A stretch of DNA of 41,898 nt from JAGNHS01 sp964609695 (GTDB lineage: Bacteria > Bdellovibrionota > UBA2428), in NCBI GenBank assembly GCA_964609695.1, contig CAZSSP010000017.1, positions 1 through 41,898 of the forward strand, read 5' to 3'. The notes under the pieces were generated by a model that worked only from the letters and a program-made list of their open reading frames with translations, did no database searches and had not been told where the DNA came from. Position numbers and translations under genes: made by a program. Positions 40,577 to 41,898 of the stretch are shown here, one piece after another; within the stretch, counting starts at the first letter, position 1; every line of letters begins with the position of its first letter.

Positions 40577-41898
40577 ATGATGGCTTCTCAGGGAATTAAA
40601 GACAAAAAAATTCTGATCCTCGGTACGGATCGGGATGCTTTGTCGATGGGCCTTTTTTTAAAGAAAAATGGCGCTACGGTTAGTTTTTATGAGGAGTCTA
40701 TAAGCGAAGAAAAAAAACAAGAACGCTTTGCAAATTTCCCTGGTGGACTTGAAGCATTAAGCACTGGAGAGTTTCAGTCTAAAAATTTGGAAGGTCAAAA
40801 TTTAGTTTTGTTTGGAATGACCTACGCCCTAGCTCACAATCTTTTAAATGATATTCGTCAAAGTGGTGTGGAGTTGATGGGCTTTGTAGATTTTGTAGCT
40901 TATTACTCTACGGCTCCAATTATTGCAGTGGCTGGAACTTCTGGAAAAAGAACTACAGCTTATCTTTTAGAAAACATGCTTCTAGACGCTGGAAAAAAAG
41001 TGGTGAGCAATGCGCAGCAACCCATTGCTGATGTTCTAGAAAATCCCAATCTTGATTATATAGTTTTGGCTATCAATTCACTTTATGTAGAAGATTTTAA
41101 ACACTTCAAACCAAAAACTTTATTGTTTCTCAATCTTGCTGAAGAACTTCCTGATCCGTTTCCAAACTTGAATGATTATATGCTTTGGCAAAAAAGAGTT
41201 CTTAGAAACGTAGATGACGACACCTCTTTTGTCCTTAACTCACAAGATCTCAGCATTGTGAGTTTTGTTCAGGGTCTGCAAGGCCGCACTTTATTCTTCG
41301 GCGCTCAAGAAGTGCCAGAAGGTTTCGAGGGAGCTTGGTCTAATAAAAAATCACTTTTAGTTAGAGTTAAAGAGAGTGAACAAGCTCTTAATTTTGATGT
41401 GTCTAATTTTAGAATGAGAGGCCCTCATAATCGTGAAAATTTGATGGCTGCAGCTCTAGCCGCACTCAGTTTAGGTGTTAAAGCTGCAAGTGTTCAAAAG
41501 GTGATTAATGAGCTTAAGGGTCTGCCTCATAGGCTTCAATTTGTTAAACGTGTAAATTCTGTGGCTTTTTATAATGATAGTGCAGCTACAAATTGCACAG
41601 CCGTTTCTCGTGCACTTTATTCTTTTAATGAGCCCATTATTTTAATTATGGGCGGAAAAGAAGTGAATGCAAATTTTGCATCATTGGCACCGCACGTAAG
41701 ACTTAAAGTGAAAAATTTAATTTTAGTGGGTGAAGCCAAAGAAAGAGTGAATCGCTCTTTAGGTGACTTTACTGAAACTTTCCTAGTGGGAACTATGGAA
41801 GAAGCCATTTTGATTGCTTACCAAAAATCCAGATCTGGTGATGTGATTTTGATGTCGCCTGGATGTCCTGCTGGCGATGCTTTTAAAGATTTAGAAGA
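40577..41898 (+). CDS. murD: MurD-like Mur ligase with degenerate motifs, 3' end beyond the window
   Basis: At least 440 residues with no stop before the edge. GGAG precedes the ATG pair. Position and overall pattern match MurD, which adds D-Glu to UDP-MurNAc-Ala: the N-terminal Rossmann-like KKILILGTDRDALSMGLFLKK, RGPHNRENLMAAALAA, FYNDSAATN (MurD: DSKATN), LIMGGKE and SPGCPAGDAFKDLE. But the P-loop reads AGTSGKRTTAY, with Arg in place of the magnesium-binding Ser/Thr. The D-H-L-D patch reads LAEELPD, and GG-x-D-K is GGKEV. It may therefore be an inactive or altered paralogue. A standard murD could follow outside the window. Confidence 0.8.
   Translation, partial: MMASQGIKDKKILILGTDRDALSMGLFLKKNGATVSFYEESISEEKKQERFANFPGGLEALSTGEFQSKNLEGQNLVLFGMTYALAHNLLNDIRQSGVELMGFVDFVAYYSTAPIIAVAGTSGKRTTAYLLENMLLDAGKKVVSNAQQPIADVLENPNLDYIVLAINSLYVEDFKHFKPKTLLFLNLAEELPDPFPNLNDYMLWQKRVLRNVDDDTSFVLNSQDLSIVSFVQGLQGRTLFFGAQEVPEGFEGAWSNKKSLLVRVKESEQALNFDVSNFRMRGPHNRENLMAAALAALSLGVKAASVQKVINELKGLPHRLQFVKRVNSVAFYNDSAATNCTAVSRALYSFNEPIILIMGGKEVNANFASLAPHVRLKVKNLILVGEAKERVNRSLGDFTETFLVGTMEEAILIAYQKSRSGDVILMSPGCPAGDAFKDLE

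Overview
The window (about 42 kb, AT-rich, with one 100-base assembly gap at 28816-28915) looks like a chromosomal scaffold of an uncultured Gram-negative bacterium. I infer the Bdellovibrionota (Bdellovibrio-like). The reasons are many lipoproteins and Sec-exported proteins of unknown function, an lptB-rpoN-hpf block, and a mraY-murD wall-synthesis segment. The lineage is inferred from gene content only; no rRNA or tRNA gene was seen.

Layout. 1-2156: an 85-bp tandem repeat at the left edge, a membrane protein and a Ser/Asn-rich lipoprotein ending in a long terminator. 2270-6735: an OmpR/EnvZ-type two-component pair, an exported Ser-tailed membrane protein, and a NarL-type kinase/regulator pair. 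6902-7976: a small-gene cluster with a CsbD/YjbJ-like stress protein, a zinc-ribbon protein and strong hairpins. 8088-9827: an exported protein whose C-terminus resembles a RelE/ParE toxin fold.

9824-17440 (minus strand) is the most striking part, a tightly packed putative urate-degradation operon: a secreted HExxH protein, a PuuD-type membrane urate hydroxylase whose usual C-terminal cytochrome c is replaced by a cupredoxin-like domain, 5-hydroxyisourate hydrolase, and a 1571-residue protein. The large protein fuses malate synthase, OHCU decarboxylase, a class-C beta-lactamase-fold serine hydrolase and a two-repeat allantoicase. Together they cover urate to 5-hydroxyisourate to OHCU to allantoin, then allantoate to ureidoglycolate, and finally glyoxylate to malate. 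No conventional allantoinase or ureidoglycolate lyase is seen, so the serine-hydrolase domain, which lies between the OHCU decarboxylase and allantoicase domains, is a candidate for a missing step. This is an inference from position and chemistry.

17528-24037: lipoproteins (one with Asp-box motifs), a coiled-coil membrane protein, an exported protein, a YihY-family protein and several small genes. 24070-28792: ftsH and clpB, separated by a GC-rich structured spacer and a possible leader ORF. After the gap: the 3' part of a phosphopantetheinyl transferase, an RluA-type pseudouridine synthase, a histone-H1-like bipolar-charge protein and a RelA/SpoT-like nucleotidyltransferase candidate. 32841-41898: lptB, rpoN, two related exported proteins, hpf, metK, a membrane protein, mraY and a MurD-like gene cut by the window edge, whose ATP-binding and catalytic motifs look degenerate.
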